40,993 bases of DNA from Candidatus Woesearchaeota archaeon (GCA_018303185.1 JAGVYR010000070.1:1-40993); one strand, 5' to 3'. Positions 7,897 to 17,334 are shown, counted from the first letter of the stretch. The notes: generated by a model from the letters alone, not told the origin. Translations and numbers: made by a program.

Positions 7897-9650
7897 AATT
7901 CTCAAGGACGCATCACTGCAATGATTTAAGGAAAGAAGACATTGGAAAAGAAGCAGTCCTTATGGGCTGGAACCAGTCCAGAAGGGATCATGGCGGCATC
8001 ATTTTCATTGACTTAAGGGACCGCTACGGGCTTACTCAGGTTGTTTTTGACCCGAAGCACAACAAGGATGCCCATAAGCTTGCTGAAGGGATAAAGAGAG
8101 AGGATGTCATTGCGGCTAAAGGCAAAGTTCGGGCAAGAGGCCAGGGGCTTGAAAATCCAAACCTCGACACAGGCCAGATAGAGGTCATTGTTGACGAGCT
8201 TGAAATACTCTCTTCTGCTGATACTCCCCCGATTGAGATAGAGGACAGGAAAGAAGCGGGGGAAGACGCCCGCTTAAAGTACAGGTTCCTTGACTTAAGA
8301 AGGCCAAAGATGCAGAAGCATTTGCAGCTGAGGCACAATGCGGCACAGGCTGCAAGGGAATATCTAGATAATAATAAATTCCTTGAGATTGAAACTCCAA
8401 TGCTTGTCAGGGCTACGCCTGAAGGGGCGCGCGATTACATTGTTCCTTCCCGTGTCAATCCCGGGAAATTCTATGCCCTGCCTCAAAGTCCACAAATCTA
8501 CAAGCAGATATTGATGGCTTCAGGCTGCGACCGCTATTACCAGTTTGCGCGCTGCCTTAGAGACGAGGATTTGAGGGCAGACAGGCAGCCCGAGCACACC
8601 CAGATAGACTTGGAAATGAGCTTTGTGAAGCAGGAAGATGTCCTGAATATGGTCGAAGGGCTTTACAGGCATTTGATGAAAAAAGTTCTTGGCATTGAGA
8701 TTAAGGAAAAATTCTCCAGATTAAGCTATGACGAATCAATGCTGAAGTACGGCAATGACAAGCCGGACATAAGGTTTGGGCTTGAATTGTTTGATGTTAC
8801 AGGGATTGCGGCAAAGTCTGATTTTCAGGTTTTCAAGGGTGCTGAATTAATCAAGTGCATTAACCCGCCGGATAAATTTGGCAGGAATGAAATCGATTCT
8901 TTTATCCAGCTCTGCATACAGAACGGCGCAAAGGGCATGGCATGGATGCGCGTGACTGAGAAAGGTTTGGAAAGCAACATTGCAAAATTTTTCAATGACG
9001 ATATAAAAAAAGAGTTAATAGAAAAAACAAATGCAAAGCCCGGCTCTGTCTTATTTTTCATAGCTGACAAAAAAAAGATTGTAAACCAAGTGTTGAGCAA
9101 ATTAAGGATTGAGCTTGGAGAAAAGCTGGGCCTTATTGACAAAAAATCCTTTAAGTTCTGCTGGATTCTTGACTTCCCGATATTTGAATGGAATGACGAT
9201 GAAAGCAAATGGGACGCATGCCACCATATCTTTACCGCTCCAAAGAAAGAGCACCACGGCATGATTGAAAAAGACCCGGGCAATGTGAAGGCTGACCTTT
9301 ATGATTTAGTGCTGAATGGCGTTGAGCTTGGCTCAGGCAGCATCAGGGAGACAAACCCTCAGATACAGGAAAGGGTGATGAAAGTAATTGGCCTTTCGCA
9401 TGAAGAAGTCCAGAAGAAGTTCGGCTTTTTGATGGAAGCATTCAGGTACGGAACTCCGCCGCATGGCGGCATCGGGCTTGGCTTTGACAGGATTGTTGCA
9501 ATGATGTGCGGCTATAACGACATTAGGGAAGTGATTGCATTCCCGAAGAACAAGAACGCTGAATGCCCCATGGACGGCTCCCCTTCTGATGTTGAGGAGA
9601 AGCAGCTGAAGGAATTGAATATTAAGGTTGATTTGGTGAAGAAGAAATGA
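7893..9650 (+). CDS. aspS: Aspartyl-tRNA synthetase, bacterial type with GAD-like insertion
   Basis: 585 aa; YRFLDLRR, IETPMLVRATPEGARDYIVPSR, FRDEDLR-like CLRDEDLRADRQPEHTQIDLEMSF, GLGFDRIVAMM. Confidence 0.95.
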   Translation: MKFSRTHHCNDLRKEDIGKEAVLMGWNQSRRDHGGIIFIDLRDRYGLTQVVFDPKHNKDAHKLAEGIKREDVIAAKGKVRARGQGLENPNLDTGQIEVIVDELEILSSADTPPIEIEDRKEAGEDARLKYRFLDLRRPKMQKHLQLRHNAAQAAREYLDNNKFLEIETPMLVRATPEGARDYIVPSRVNPGKFYALPQSPQIYKQILMASGCDRYYQFARCLRDEDLRADRQPEHTQIDLEMSFVKQEDVLNMVEGLYRHLMKKVLGIEIKEKFSRLSYDESMLKYGNDKPDIRFGLELFDVTGIAAKSDFQVFKGAELIKCINPPDKFGRNEIDSFIQLCIQNGAKGMAWMRVTEKGLESNIAKFFNDDIKKELIEKTNAKPGSVLFFIADKKKIVNQVLSKLRIELGEKLGLIDKKSFKFCWILDFPIFEWNDDESKWDACHHIFTAPKKEHHGMIEKDPGNVKADLYDLVLNGVELGSGSIRETNPQIQERVMKVIGLSHEEVQKKFGFLMEAFRYGTPPHGGIGLGFDRIVAMMCGYNDIREVIAFPKNKNAECPMDGSPSDVEEKQLKELNIKVDLVKKK

Positions 9651-9737
9651 TGGAATTATATCCATAACTCCCCCCGCCGGTGCTGACAGATTTTTGGCAG
9701 TGCATTTTGGCCAAGTGAGCAGATTTTTTTCGTAATT

Positions 9738-10148
9738 TCACTTCTTAAGCTCATTCCTTAAGTCTTCCGTAGAATACACTTTAACTCTGTCCTGCTGCTT
9801 CAGCCTTTTGTCATTGGACCAGACAGCACACTTCAACTTCAAGGCAAGAGCCAGATACATCACGTCTTTTTCATCCGGAGAAAAATTTCCAGCTTCACTA
9901 ATAAGGTTAGAATAATCTTCTTTTGGAACAACTGTGATGATGTCCTTCAGCATGTGCATAATTTGGATGAATTCTTCTCTTGTTCTTGATGTTTTCCTAA
10001 GTATCATGCCTTCATATTTCAGAAATTCTTCAATGACAAATTCCGGGGCGCTTGGGATAATGTCCTATTCAAATATAATTTTTGCAGCCAAGCTATTTTT
10101 AATCAAGGCAGAAAAGAGCACATTTGCGCCAATAACTAAAAGCATCAT
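9738..10148 (-). pseudogene. Decayed VapC-like PIN-domain toxin with in-frame amber stop
   Basis: Frame from 10148: MMLLVIGANVLFSALIKNSLAAKIIFE*DIIPSAPEFVIEEFLKYEGMILRKTS...; TAG at 10067-10065; first PIN Asp replaced by Gly (VIGANVLF). Confidence 0.8.
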
Positions 10149-10369
10149 CTCGCCCTATGCTTTTTCATGGCTTTCTCGCTGACTTGCCTGCCGAACTCAA
10201 TGGCTTCTTCTTCACTTAAAGTGCTGTCTTTTGTAAATTCTTTGAACTTTTCCAGCATTAAAAGCTTCCTTTTTATTGCTTCTCTTGCCACTGCGCTCCA
10301 ATTTATATCTTGGAATATATCCATCTCTTGTTTCATTTCCTGCGGGATTGATAAGGTTATGCTTACCAT
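10145..10369 (-). CDS. VapB-like antitoxin
   Basis: 74 aa MVSITLSIPQEMKQEMDIFQDINWSAVAREAIKRKL; stop overlaps toxin start (ATGA). Confidence 0.8.
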   Translation of the reverse strand: MVSITLSIPQEMKQEMDIFQDINWSAVAREAIKRKLLMLEKFKEFTKDSTLSEEEAIEFGRQVSEKAMKKHRAR

Positions 10370-10432
10370 TTTTACCTCCGGTATATTACGTTTATTATGT
10401 GCAATACGTTTATATATTTAAACCTTTTGGTT

Positions 10433-10834
10433 TTATTCTTTCCCAGCCTTTCCCAAAAACTCCCTCACATCCTTCAATAGCTTTGTCGTAATCGTTTCGA
10501 AAACAACCCTGTCGTCTATCTTCCCGTACTGGTGCGCTATGATGTTCCTCATGCCCTTTGCATCCTGCATCCTTTTCATTAAAGCCTCATCAATAACTTT
10601 ATTCTCATTTAAAACATTGAAAGCATCCGCATCATCCTCGGGCAGCCTTAATTTTTTCAGCTTAATGAAAATAAATGCCAAATCCGTGACTGCCTCCATT
10701 ATCTTTTCCACGTACCTTTCGCAGGCTGCCTTTTTTTCCAGATTAAGATATTCTTCAAAGGTTGCAGGCAGTATTGAATCAAGCTCTTCAATGTACTTTT
10801 TTATCTCTGAAATCTTGTCATCAATCCTGCTCAT
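10433..10834 (-). CDS. hepT: HepT-like HEPN toxin (DUF86)
   Basis: RNIIAHQY = RX4HXY motif; overlaps the upstream nucleotidyltransferase gene. Confidence 0.88.
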   Translation of the reverse strand: MSRIDDKISEIKKYIEELDSILPATFEEYLNLEKKAACERYVEKIMEAVTDLAFIFIKLKKLRLPEDDADAFNVLNENKVIDEALMKRMQDAKGMRNIIAHQYGKIDDRVVFETITTKLLKDVREFLGKAGKE

Positions 10835-11421
10835 GCCTCTGCCTCAAAGATTTTTTCCATCCTTAAAAAATAATCATTAGATTTAAGATATTTCAAAGTA
10901 AAAGAAACATTGTCAAAATCCCTTGCTTTGTACAAAATCCTGTGCTTCCTTGCAATCTCCATTTTAAGCTTCTGAGGCAGAATATTGAAAACCTGCACAT
11001 CTGCCTTTTTGCTTACCTGCCCGGAAATCCTCATCCTGAATTTAGTGGCATCTTTCAGGGAGATTTCCTTCCTGAAAACAGCACATGCATCTATGTCAGA
11101 CCTTGAAGTAAAGGTATTGTCAGCAAAAGAGCCAAACAATAAAACTGCCTTAATATTATCTTTTAATTCATCTTCAAGAATTGCCTCCACTACATTGCCC
11201 ATTATTCTTTTGTTTTCCATATTTCTTTTCAAGTCAAAATCCTGCTCAAGTTTTGCCGCTTCCCTGATGAATTCCAGCTTGGGCCTTATGTCTCTTGACA
11301 GCCTGTTCCTTTCTGACTGTGTCAATCTTTGCCCTTCAACCTGCTTCATTGCTATCTCTATCTCTTTCTTTCCGAAGATTTTCCTTGCCCTTTCATCCGT
11401 TAAAAGTTCCTTCATAGACAT
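10831..11421 (-). CDS. mntA: MNT-like nucleotidyltransferase antitoxin with N-terminal extension
   Basis: LLFGSFADNTFTSRSDID matches GSX10DXD-type nucleotidyltransferase motif; ~85 aa N-terminal extension. Confidence 0.85.
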   Translation of the reverse strand: MSMKELLTDERARKIFGKKEIEIAMKQVEGQRLTQSERNRLSRDIRPKLEFIREAAKLEQDFDLKRNMENKRIMGNVVEAILEDELKDNIKAVLLFGSFADNTFTSRSDIDACAVFRKEISLKDATKFRMRISGQVSKKADVQVFNILPQKLKMEIARKHRILYKARDFDNVSFTLKYLKSNDYFLRMEKIFEAEA

Positions 11422-11504
11422 AATTATAACCTAAATAAAGGTTATTTATAAGTTTTTCGGTAAAAACTGAAACAATTAAATAATAGCAGCCTTCACTTTG
11501 AATC

Positions 11505-12062
11505 ATGCAAATCAACCTCATAACTTCAAACCCCGGAAAAGTCACTGAATTAAGCAGATATCTCGCTCCGGAAATAAAAGTCAACCACATAAGGCATGAA
11601 TACAGGGAATTAAGAAGCGACAGCACAGAGGAGATTGCAGAAGAAGCCGCAAAAAGGCTTGCCAATGAGCTGAAAAAAGCAGTTGTTGTCGAAGATTCCG
11701 GAATTTTCATAAACACATTGAAAGGCTTTCCCGGAACGTGCTCAAAATACGTACATGTCAGGATTGGGCTGAAAGGCCTCCTCAAATTGATGGAAGGCAA
11801 AAAAGACCGCTCCTGCTATTACAAGTCAGTATTGGCTTACTGTAAGCCCGGCAAAGAGCCAATTTCTTTTGCAGGGGAGGAAAAAGGCGCTATAGCGGAG
11901 AAAGAAAGGGGAAATTTCGGCTTCGGCCACGACCCTATATTCATACCTGAAAGCTCAAAAAGCACTTACGGAGAAATGAAAGACTGCCACGACAGGAAGA
12001 AGTTCAGGAGAATGGCTGCTGATAAGATGAAAGGATACTTCCTAAAAAATAAAAAACTTTAA
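11505..12062 (+). CDS. XTP/dITP pyrophosphatase (Ham1/RdgB family)
   Basis: ITSNPGKVTELSRYL ... VVVEDSGIFINTLKGFPGTCSKYV ... GNFGFGHDPIFIP. Confidence 0.95.
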   Translation: MQINLITSNPGKVTELSRYLAPEIKVNHIRHEYRELRSDSTEEIAEEAAKRLANELKKAVVVEDSGIFINTLKGFPGTCSKYVHVRIGLKGLLKLMEGKKDRSCYYKSVLAYCKPGKEPISFAGEEKGAIAEKERGNFGFGHDPIFIPESSKSTYGEMKDCHDRKKFRRMAADKMKGYFLKNKKL

Positions 12063-12100
12063 TAATCCTTTCAATAAGTCATGTTGCAGGGGGTGATTCA

Positions 12101-12679
12101 ATGCTTCAGAAAATAAGGGACTTGATGCAGGTTCAGGAAGAAATCTCAAAGATAAATGAAAAGCTGGGCACAACAGTAAATTCTGTAAATTCATTGAGCG
12201 CTCAGGTTGCATCATTGGCAGAAACAATACAAAGCAAAGCCAGTGAGCTAAGCCAGAAAAACATCGAATTCTACAAAAACTTCAATGAAAACATAAATTC
12301 AATGAAGAAAATCAGGGACAGCCTTGAAGAGGAGCTTTTTGAGTTTAAATTATTCAAGACACAGACCCAGCAGAAGATGATGCAGAAATTCGAGGAAGAG
12401 CTGGGAAAAGAGCTGAAAATTAATCTTGAATCCCTCAAGGCCGATGCAGAAAAATACAATGAACTGAAAGGCCAGATAAACAGCATCTCCTTCAAGGTAA
12501 ATGACCTTTCCGATGAGATTGGAAAATTCCTCAATATCAGCAGGCACATCAAGGAGAAAGACTTTGAGATGAACAGGTTTGCCCGCGATTTGCTTGCAAT
12601 GGACAAAGAAAAGCTGGAATTGATGAGGAAAGTGGACACTCTCCAGCGCCTTGTAGGAAGGATGAGAAGGGCTGTTTGA
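12101..12679 (+). CDS. Long coiled-coil protein
   Basis: 192 aa almost entirely heptad-like; no family recognised. Confidence 0.75.
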   Translation: MLQKIRDLMQVQEEISKINEKLGTTVNSVNSLSAQVASLAETIQSKASELSQKNIEFYKNFNENINSMKKIRDSLEEELFEFKLFKTQTQQKMMQKFEEELGKELKINLESLKADAEKYNELKGQINSISFKVNDLSDEIGKFLNISRHIKEKDFEMNRFARDLLAMDKEKLELMRKVDTLQRLVGRMRRAV

Positions 12680-12704
12680 TTATTTTTGTATTTTTACAGA
12701 TGAA

Positions 12705-12823
12705 GGTTAGCGGCATAAGGTGAGCGCACTTCATTTTTCCAGTAGGCAAGGTCAGGGGGACGCCCCATACGGGGCTTGACCGATACTTCGTGCAAAACAT
12801 TACCTGCGCGAAAGCCGCTAACC
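12705..12823 (+). repeat. Structured repetitive element, copy D (119 nt core, no obvious outer TIR)
   Basis: Terminal stem GGTTAGCGGC/GCCGCTAACC; CAGGGGGACGCCCCATACGGGG and ACCGATACTTCGTGCAAAACA shared with copy A. Confidence 0.75.
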
Positions 12824-12893
12824 GAAATCTCCTTGAGCCAACTTTTCAATAAACTTTTTAAACCACTGCCTATTCAGGACAGCCTGTGGGAGC

Positions 12894-13178
12894 ATGGAGA
12901 TAAACGAGTCTTTGATAAGAAAGGTAGCAGAGGTAGCCCGCCTTGAATTAACAGATTCTGAAATAAAAAAATTCACCCCCCAATTAAGGGAAGCACTTGA
13001 AAACTTCTCCAAGCTGCAGGAAGTAGACACCAAGGGTGTAAAGCCTTCATTCCAGCCTGTTGAGATAAAGAATGTGCTGAGGGAAGATGTTCCAAAGCAG
13101 TGCTTAACGCAGGAACAGGCGCTTTCCCAGACAAAGCACAAAAAAGACGGCTATTTCAAGGGGCCGAAGGTGGTTTGA
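12894..13178 (+). CDS. gatC: Asp/Glu-tRNA amidotransferase subunit C
   Basis: LIRKVAEVARLELTDSEIKKFTPQL; C-terminal LREDVPKQ..., typical GatC. Confidence 0.93.
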   Translation: MEINESLIRKVAEVARLELTDSEIKKFTPQLREALENFSKLQEVDTKGVKPSFQPVEIKNVLREDVPKQCLTQEQALSQTKHKKDGYFKGPKVV

Positions 13179-13778
13179 GTGAAAAAAACAGTCTTAGCAA
13201 TAGCAGTTCTCTTGATGATTTCCGCATGCTCAGTGCAGGAACCCGAGACAAAAAGTGGCGAGGCAAACCAAATGAAAAACCCGACAGCAGTATTAGACAC
13301 TACAGCAGGAACATTCAAAATAGAATTGTTTGAGGACAAATCCCCCATAACCGCGGGAAACTTCAAGAAGCTTGCAAGTGAAGGATTCTATGACGGAACA
13401 AGATTTCACAGGGTAATTGCAAACTTCATGGTGCAGGGCGGCGACCCTTTGAGCAAAGACATTTCTCAGGCAAGGCTCTGGGGCACCGGCAATCCTGGAT
13501 ATGCGATACAGGATGAATTCATCCAGGGGCTTTCAAACCTGAGAGGCACGATAGCAATGGCAAATTCAGGGCCCAATAGCGGAGGAAGCCAGTTTTTCAT
13601 TAACGTAGTGGACAACACATATCTTGACTGGGACAAGCCGCCAATGTCGAGCAAACATCCTGTTTTCGGAAAGGTAATAGAGGGCATGGAGGTTGTGGAC
13701 GCAATTTCAAGAGCGCAGACAGTGCCGGGAGACAGGCCTGCAAAGGACATTATTGTGAATAAAGTAACTATCCAATGA
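13179..13778 (+). CDS. Cyclophilin-type peptidyl-prolyl isomerase, predicted lipoprotein (GTG start)
   Basis: Lipobox MISAC; GFYDGTRFHRVIANFMVQGGDP; GPNSGGSQFFIN. Confidence 0.95.
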   Translation: MKKTVLAIAVLLMISACSVQEPETKSGEANQMKNPTAVLDTTAGTFKIELFEDKSPITAGNFKKLASEGFYDGTRFHRVIANFMVQGGDPLSKDISQARLWGTGNPGYAIQDEFIQGLSNLRGTIAMANSGPNSGGSQFFINVVDNTYLDWDKPPMSSKHPVFGKVIEGMEVVDAISRAQTVPGDRPAKDIIVNKVTIQ

Positions 13779-13966
13779 ATCAGGAAGAATACCTCAAGGT
13801 TTGCCCGCAATGCGGTTCAACAGAAATAAAGATACCTAATGCAGGATTGGATATAGGGATGTCAGTTCGGGATAAATGTGTTGAATGCGGAAACATCGGG
13901 AATTTTCCGGAGATATTAAAAGAGCAGTTGGATGAATTCAGAAAAGAACTAAAAAAATGGGCGTAA
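13775..13966 (+). CDS. Small zinc-ribbon protein
   Basis: 63 aa with CPQCGS...CVECGN, overlapping neighbours by 4 and 10 nt. Confidence 0.8.
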   Translation: MNQEEYLKVCPQCGSTEIKIPNAGLDIGMSVRDKCVECGNIGNFPEILKEQLDEFRKELKKWA

Positions 13967-15399
13967 AGGAATTCATTGAAAATGCGAAATCAGGAAGCAT
14001 AGACATAGTTGAACACACGCATCGCGTTTTAGATGAATCAAAAAAGCTTGCCAAAGAATACAATTATTTCAACACTGTCTCTGAGGAATTGGCTTTGGAA
14101 CTGGCAAACAATATAAAAAAATCAATAAAAAGCAAAGATTCAAGAATAAAAAATAAAAAGCTCTTCGGCCTGCCAATCTCGATAAAGGACTCTATCTGCG
14201 TCAAGGGCGTTGAGAGCACTGCGGGCTCAAGAATACTAAAAGGCTACAGGCCGCTGTTCAATGCAACCGTTGTCGAAAGGGCAATTAACGAAGGCGCAAT
14301 AATAATAGGAAAAACATCTCAGGATGAGTTCGGCTTTGGCTCTTTTTCAGTAAACATTGGCCTTGGGTTCAAAACTCCAAAAAACCCTGTCGACCCTGAA
14401 AGGAGCTGCGGCGGCTCGAGCGGAGGAGCCGCTGGATTGGCAAAAAAAGCATCTTTTCCGCACATTGCAATAGGGGAGAGCACCGGAGGAAGCATTGCAG
14501 AGCCCGCTTCCTTCTGCGATATTTTTGGATTGACCCCGACATATGGAAGAAACTCAAGGTACGGGAATATCGATTTCGGAAATTCTCTTGATAAGCTTGG
14601 AACATTAGGGAAGACATGCTATGACGTAGCCTTATTGGAAGAGGTGATTGCAGGCCACGACATCAATGATTCCACAACAATCAACGCTCCGGTGGACAGA
14701 TATTCTGATTTAAACAAAAAAAACGCAAAAAAAATGAGAATTGCCGTGATAAAGGAGTCTTTCACAGAAGGCCTTGGCCCTGCAGTTGAAAAAAAAGTAT
14801 GGGGAGGTATAAAGAAGCTTGAATCTGAAGGCATAAAATACGAGGAAATAAGCCTAGAGATGCCGATAAGATACGGCCTTGCAGCGTATTACATGATAGG
14901 CACTTCGGAAGCATCCACAAACCTTGCAAAATTCTGCGGCATGAGGTACGGGAATGAATCCGAGCTGGAGGGGAATTTCAACCAGTACTTCACAAAGATA
15001 AGAAGCTCTCATTTTTCAGAGGAAGCCAAAAGAAGGATTATCCTTGGAACTTTTGCAAGGATGTCCGGCTACAGGGACGCTTATTACATCAAGGCAATGC
15101 AGATAAGGGCTTTGATGACGCGGGAATACAAAAAAGCCTTCAAAAAATATGATGCGCTTGTAAGCCCTACTGTCCCTATTTTGCCGCCAAAATTCACAGA
15201 GATAGCAAAGCTCACTCCTCTTCAGAATTACATGATGGACGTAATGCTTGTAGGCCCTAATGTGTGCGGCTTGCCGCATCTTAACGTTCCTGTCGGATAT
15301 GAAAAAGCTCTCCCGGTAGGCATGCTCCTAACAGGAGACCACCTGCAGGAGAAGAAGCTATTGGAGCTTGGAAATTTGTTTGAGGTGGAAGATGTATAA
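13957..15399 (+). CDS. gatA: Asp/Glu-tRNA amidotransferase subunit A
   Basis: Amidase signature: LFGLPISIKDS, RSCGGSSGGAAGLAKKA, GESTGGSI. Confidence 0.95.
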   Translation: MGVKEFIENAKSGSIDIVEHTHRVLDESKKLAKEYNYFNTVSEELALELANNIKKSIKSKDSRIKNKKLFGLPISIKDSICVKGVESTAGSRILKGYRPLFNATVVERAINEGAIIIGKTSQDEFGFGSFSVNIGLGFKTPKNPVDPERSCGGSSGGAAGLAKKASFPHIAIGESTGGSIAEPASFCDIFGLTPTYGRNSRYGNIDFGNSLDKLGTLGKTCYDVALLEEVIAGHDINDSTTINAPVDRYSDLNKKNAKKMRIAVIKESFTEGLGPAVEKKVWGGIKKLESEGIKYEEISLEMPIRYGLAAYYMIGTSEASTNLAKFCGMRYGNESELEGNFNQYFTKIRSSHFSEEAKRRIILGTFARMSGYRDAYYIKAMQIRALMTREYKKAFKKYDALVSPTVPILPPKFTEIAKLTPLQNYMMDVMLVGPNVCGLPHLNVPVGYEKALPVGMLLTGDHLQEKKLLELGNLFEVEDV

Positions 15400-15700
15400 G
15401 TATGTCATCAGCATAATCCCTTTCATAATAGCGGGCTCACTGCCTTTTATTTTTTTGAAAGAAAAAAGGAAAGCGATTGCTTATACTCTCATAATATCAC
15501 TATGCTTCGGAATTTTATGGGATTTTTGGGCATCTTATCTTTCATTATGGGTATGGAATGACTCTGAATTGATAGGAAGGTTTTTAGGGCTGCCAATAGA
15601 AGATTACATGCTCGCTTTTTTCGGCACTGGGACAATAATTGCTGTTTATGAGATGGTAAAAAAATTGCTGAAAGGAAAAAAATGGCTCAGTATATTTTAG
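15392..15700 (+). CDS. Lycopene-cyclase-domain membrane protein (CrtYc/d-like), first of pair
   Basis: LWDFWASYLSLWVWNDSELIGRFLGLPIEDYM; start at MYKYV overlapping gatA stop. Confidence 0.8.
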   Translation: MYKYVISIIPFIIAGSLPFIFLKEKRKAIAYTLIISLCFGILWDFWASYLSLWVWNDSELIGRFLGLPIEDYMLAFFGTGTIIAVYEMVKKLLKGKKWLSIF

Positions 15701-15993
15701 TGCTGCTGGGGCTTGCATTGCCTTCCTTTTACTTTTTGGCGAGACATAAGGATAAAATCCCTTCATTCATTATTACAAGCGCCATAATGCTCATTGTTGC
15801 AGTTGTATGGGAAAGGCTTGCTTATCCTGGCCTTTGGGAATGGAATGATGCAAAAATGGTAGGCTGGCTCTTCGGGCTGCCTGTGGAAGAATACATTTTT
15901 GCTGTGCTTATCACTATATTCGTTTTGGGGGCTTATGAGGAAATAAATCTGAGGTTAAAGAAGAAGAAAGGAAAATCATTGAGGAAAGCTTGA
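15682..15993 (+). CDS. Lycopene-cyclase-domain membrane protein (CrtYc/d-like), second of pair
   Basis: VWERLAYPGLWEWNDAKMVGWLFGLPVEEYIF; overlaps first gene. Confidence 0.8.
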   Translation: MAQYILVLLGLALPSFYFLARHKDKIPSFIITSAIMLIVAVVWERLAYPGLWEWNDAKMVGWLFGLPVEEYIFAVLITIFVLGAYEEINLRLKKKKGKSLRKA

Positions 15994-15994
15994 A

Positions 15995-16336
15995 ATGATT
16001 GACACAACTTTGCTGGACGCCATAAAAGTGCTTGCGGACAAGGAAAGAAAGATAAAGGGGTACAAGAGGCGCATAAGGCTCAGGGGCATTGTCGCTGACA
16101 AAAAGCTGACAAGAAATGGGAACATATCCCTTATTGTGGAGAAGGATTCTGAAGAATATAGATTCACAGTCTTAAAATCGCATAAGGAGAGGTATGCGCT
16201 TGCGCACTCCTTCAGGGCAGGGAAAAGCGTCTCAATAGAGGGCATCCCTAAATTCAGGATGATAATCTGCACAAGGCTTAAGGTTGTTGATAAAGGAATA
16301 GAAAAAAACAGGCAGGCAAAGCTGATCTTGGCATGA
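15995..16336 (+). CDS. Small basic protein, possible OB-fold
   Basis: IRLRGIVADKKLTRNGNISLIVEKDSEEYRFTVLKSHKE..SVSIEGIPKFRMII; beta-rich pattern. Confidence 0.6.
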   Translation: MIDTTLLDAIKVLADKERKIKGYKRRIRLRGIVADKKLTRNGNISLIVEKDSEEYRFTVLKSHKERYALAHSFRAGKSVSIEGIPKFRMIICTRLKVVDKGIEKNRQAKLILA

Positions 16337-17241
16337 AAATGGACAAAAAATTAAGGCTATTGGCGGGGAAAGAGCATGAAGAGCTTGAAAATGCGCTTGG
16401 TTTTACCCATTACCTTGAGACCAAGGGCTTTGAAAACTTTAAGCCTGTGAAAGTGGACCACGATAAGCTTGTGAACGCATTCCTTGATTTTAACAAGAAA
16501 AATGCGGTTTCCGCAGTTATATTCCATGACGGCATTATCCATGATCTTCCTGAATTAGCTTTGGATGAAATCGAAAATAACCTCAGGCTGCTGAAAAACA
16601 ATAGGGGGATTTTTGCTTCTCCTGATGATGAGGACCTTGCAGTTAGCGTCGGGCTGTTTACAGAGGAGTATATGGCGGAATTCATGCAGGAGATAATCTT
16701 CTTTTCCGGAAAGAAAGAGGCTGTAGAACGGTTCTCTTCTGCCCTTAGCAGCTTAAGCATAAAGCATTTCCCTCCGGATCTTATTCAGAGCTTAAAAAAA
16801 AGCGGGCTGGTAGGCTATAATATGCCGAAAATAAAATTTGAAAGCCCTCTTCCTCCCGCCGAAAAGCCAAGAAAGCTCGGCAGAAATGAGCCTTGCCATT
16901 GCAGCTCGGGGATAAAATACAAAAAATGCTGCCTCGAAGCAGATATAAGGGAGGCAGGAAGCCCAAAAAAAGTATTAGATGCATATGAAATTTCGGGAGG
17001 CGGAAAAATGGAAGAGGAAAGCGAAGAAGGCTCTGAATTCTGGGAGGGAGGCTATTTTGCCGAGACAATGGGTCCCAAGGACATGGAGCAGAAAATGAGC
17101 ACCTTCCATATGAAGCATGATGAGGAGATGAAATATAACTGCAAGAAATGCGATAAAAGGATTTCAGCGCACAATAAGGATTGGCATAATGGGATGTGTG
17201 ATGGTTGCTTTGATAAAGCCTATTACAAGAGGGGGCAATGA
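16333..17241 (+). CDS. SEC-C motif protein with additional C-terminal zinc-binding module
   Basis: GRNEPCHCSSGIKYKKCC (SEC-C); CKKCDKRISAHNKDWHNGMCDGCFDKAYY. Confidence 0.85.
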   Translation: MKMDKKLRLLAGKEHEELENALGFTHYLETKGFENFKPVKVDHDKLVNAFLDFNKKNAVSAVIFHDGIIHDLPELALDEIENNLRLLKNNRGIFASPDDEDLAVSVGLFTEEYMAEFMQEIIFFSGKKEAVERFSSALSSLSIKHFPPDLIQSLKKSGLVGYNMPKIKFESPLPPAEKPRKLGRNEPCHCSSGIKYKKCCLEADIREAGSPKKVLDAYEISGGGKMEEESEEGSEFWEGGYFAETMGPKDMEQKMSTFHMKHDEEMKYNCKKCDKRISAHNKDWHNGMCDGCFDKAYYKRGQ

Positions 17242-17334
17242 TTGTCACTCGTCCAGACATTAATTGATTTCCATATTGAAAATATAACAGCATTGGGTAA
17301 ACTTTATATATCCAGAAAGGGAAATCAACATAGA

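Noticed and set aside
10065-10067. TAG in the PIN frame as a pyrrolysine codon
   Set aside because: The same gene has also lost its first catalytic Asp, so decay is simpler; no other in-frame TAG evidence in the window
12690-12840. Copy D as a gatC riboswitch
   Set aside because: Homologous cores occur in unrelated contexts, including convergent and antisense gaps, so a gene-specific riboswitch is unlikely
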